NCBI RefSeq assembly: GCF_039522585.1
Contig: NZ_BAAADR010000017.1
Length of the DNA: 64,000 bases
Reading direction: 5' to 3' (one strand)
Origin: Bisbaumannia salifodinae
GTDB taxonomy: Bacteria; Pseudomonadota; Gammaproteobacteria; Pseudomonadales; Halomonadaceae
The notes under the pieces: generated by a model
Told to the model about the DNA's origin: nothing
Database searches by the model: none
The model's input: the letters and a program-made list of their open reading frames with translations, nothing else
Part shown: one piece after another, positions 63,195 to 64,000 of the stretch
Layout of the letters: each line of letters opens with the position of its first letter
How positions within the stretch are numbered: position 1 is the first letter of the stretch
Translations under genes and position numbers: made by a program

Positions 63195-64000
63195 CGTCGA
63201 AGCGATTGAGCAGGGGGAGCTGGGGCACGCCGGCCTCGAAGCGGGCCCAGGGCAGCTCGCGCTGGATGCGGCCATCGGCGGCCGGGCGCAGGCGGCCGGT
63301 AGCGCCCGAAATCTCGCTGCCGCCGAGCACCTGGAGCTGCAGCAGGCGGCGTCCCAGCTCGAAGGCATCCACCCCCATGGCGCCCAGCTTCAGCAGGCCC
63401 GGGTCCTCGCTCTCGCGTAGCCGGTAGTAGCTGTCGAGGAAGGGCAGCACCTCTTCGCCGCCCACGGCGGCATCGGGAATCAGCCAGGGAATCTCCACGA
63501 ACATCACCCCATCGAGGTCGTGGTCGACCCGCGGCTGGGGACGCCCCTCATAGAGCTGCGAGGTGCCATAGATGGGTAGGCGATCGACGCCGATGAACTC
63601 CAGATTGGGGGGGACCTGGCGGGCATAGCTGGGGATGGCCAGCAGGAACAGCATGTCCGGGCGGCCGGCGGCGGCGCGTCGGGCGCCGTCGGTGGCCGAG
63701 CCATTGGGGTTGTAGTTCACCGCCTGGGTCAGCTCGCCGCCCTGGGCCTGCCACTCGCGCTCGAAGGCGCGGCCGACCCGGTTGCCCCACTCGTTGCCGG
63801 GAATCAGCATGGCGGCGCGGCGATGGCCATCGGCATAGGCGCGGCGGGCCACCTGGCGGGCCTCGTCCTCGGCGGAGAGGCCATACTGGAAGAGGTTGGC
63901 GGCGCGGTTCTCGGCATTGTTGCCGTAGTTCAGCGCCAGGGTCGGCAGCGGCACGCTGTCGCGACCCTCCAGGCGGGTCACCTGATCCTTGTCCAGGGGG
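63178..64000 (-). CDS. lpoA: Penicillin-binding protein activator LpoA (N-terminus outside window)
   Basis: C-terminal 273 residues. The frame is open to the right edge (…LDKDQVTRLEGRDS), so start and lipobox lie beyond base 64000. Periplasmic-binding-protein-like fold: PLPTLALNYGNNAENRAANL, HRRAAMLIPGNEWGNRVGRA, then LEFIGVDRLPIYGTSQLYEG. LpoA activates PBP1A from the outer membrane. Conserved first gene of lpoA-yraN-diaA-dolP. Confidence 0.93.
   Translation of the reverse strand, partial: PLDKDQVTRLEGRDSVPLPTLALNYGNNAENRAANLFQYGLSAEDEARQVARRAYADGHRRAAMLIPGNEWGNRVGRAFEREWQAQGGELTQAVNYNPNGSATDGARRAAAGRPDMLFLLAIPSYARQVPPNLEFIGVDRLPIYGTSQLYEGRPQPRVDHDLDGVMFVEIPWLIPDAAVGGEEVLPFLDSYYRLRESEDPGLLKLGAMGVDAFELGRRLLQLQVLGGSEISGATGRLRPAADGRIQRELPWARFEAGVPQLPLLNRFDDGRAR

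Overview
The window is chromosomal DNA from a GC-rich gammaproteobacterium (mid-60s percent GC by eye, not computed). The content and order of the housekeeping blocks (gatCAB/mreBCD/maf/rng/yhdP/tldD, rpoN-hpf-ptsN-rapZ-ptsO, lpt-kds-mla, murA-hisGD, rplM-rpsI-petABC-sspAB, lpoA-yraN-diaA-dolP) together with a large polyamine and methylated-glycine catabolic block suggest a Halomonadaceae member (Halomonas-like). This is inferred from gene content only. No rRNA, tRNA, CRISPR, transposase or integrase was seen.

Region 1 (1-20860) is metabolic and accessory. It carries the end of a putrescine-type ABC importer (potH', potI) and the gamma-glutamyl-putrescine pathway (puuB, puuA, puuD, puuC) with a putrescine-type aminotransferase. 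A PuuR-like regulator sits apart, behind gatCAB. Interspersed are a dimethylglycine/sarcosine dehydrogenase-like flavoprotein, an NhaC-family antiporter with an extra exported N-terminal domain, and a glycine-zipper envelope protein. Between puuC and a 4-oxalocrotonate tautomerase lies a 5.1-kb catabolic cassette (dipeptide epimerase, YfcC-type carrier, M20 amidohydrolase, LysR regulator). It is bounded by a perfect 62-bp direct repeat made from the 3' end of the tautomerase gene, which looks like an integration scar.

Region 2 (20913-36324) holds gatCAB, divergent mreBCD with maf, rng, yhdP and tldD, then darP and pmbA/tldE. mreC appears to start at an AUC codon.

Region 3 (36600-45000, minus strand) is the LPS export and Kdo block (kdsD-kdsC-lptC-lptA-lptB) reading into rpoN-hpf-ptsN-rapZ-ptsO, with a CaCA antiporter upstream. 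The kdsC/kdsD junction carries a roughly 100-bp tandem duplication.

Region 4 (45100-53474) holds the lipid-asymmetry operon mlaFEDCB, ibaG-murA, hisG-hisD and a convergent DegS/AlgW-type protease.

Region 5 (53563-64000) holds a Nif3-like protein, zapG/zapE (with a 118-bp tandem duplication of the zapG 3' end), rplM-rpsI, the cytochrome bc1 operon petABC, sspA-sspB and the dolP-diaA-yraN-lpoA cluster, cut by the window end.

Several convergent gene pairs are separated by long perfect hairpins that probably terminate from both sides. Several intergenic gaps hold foldback elements without coding capacity.
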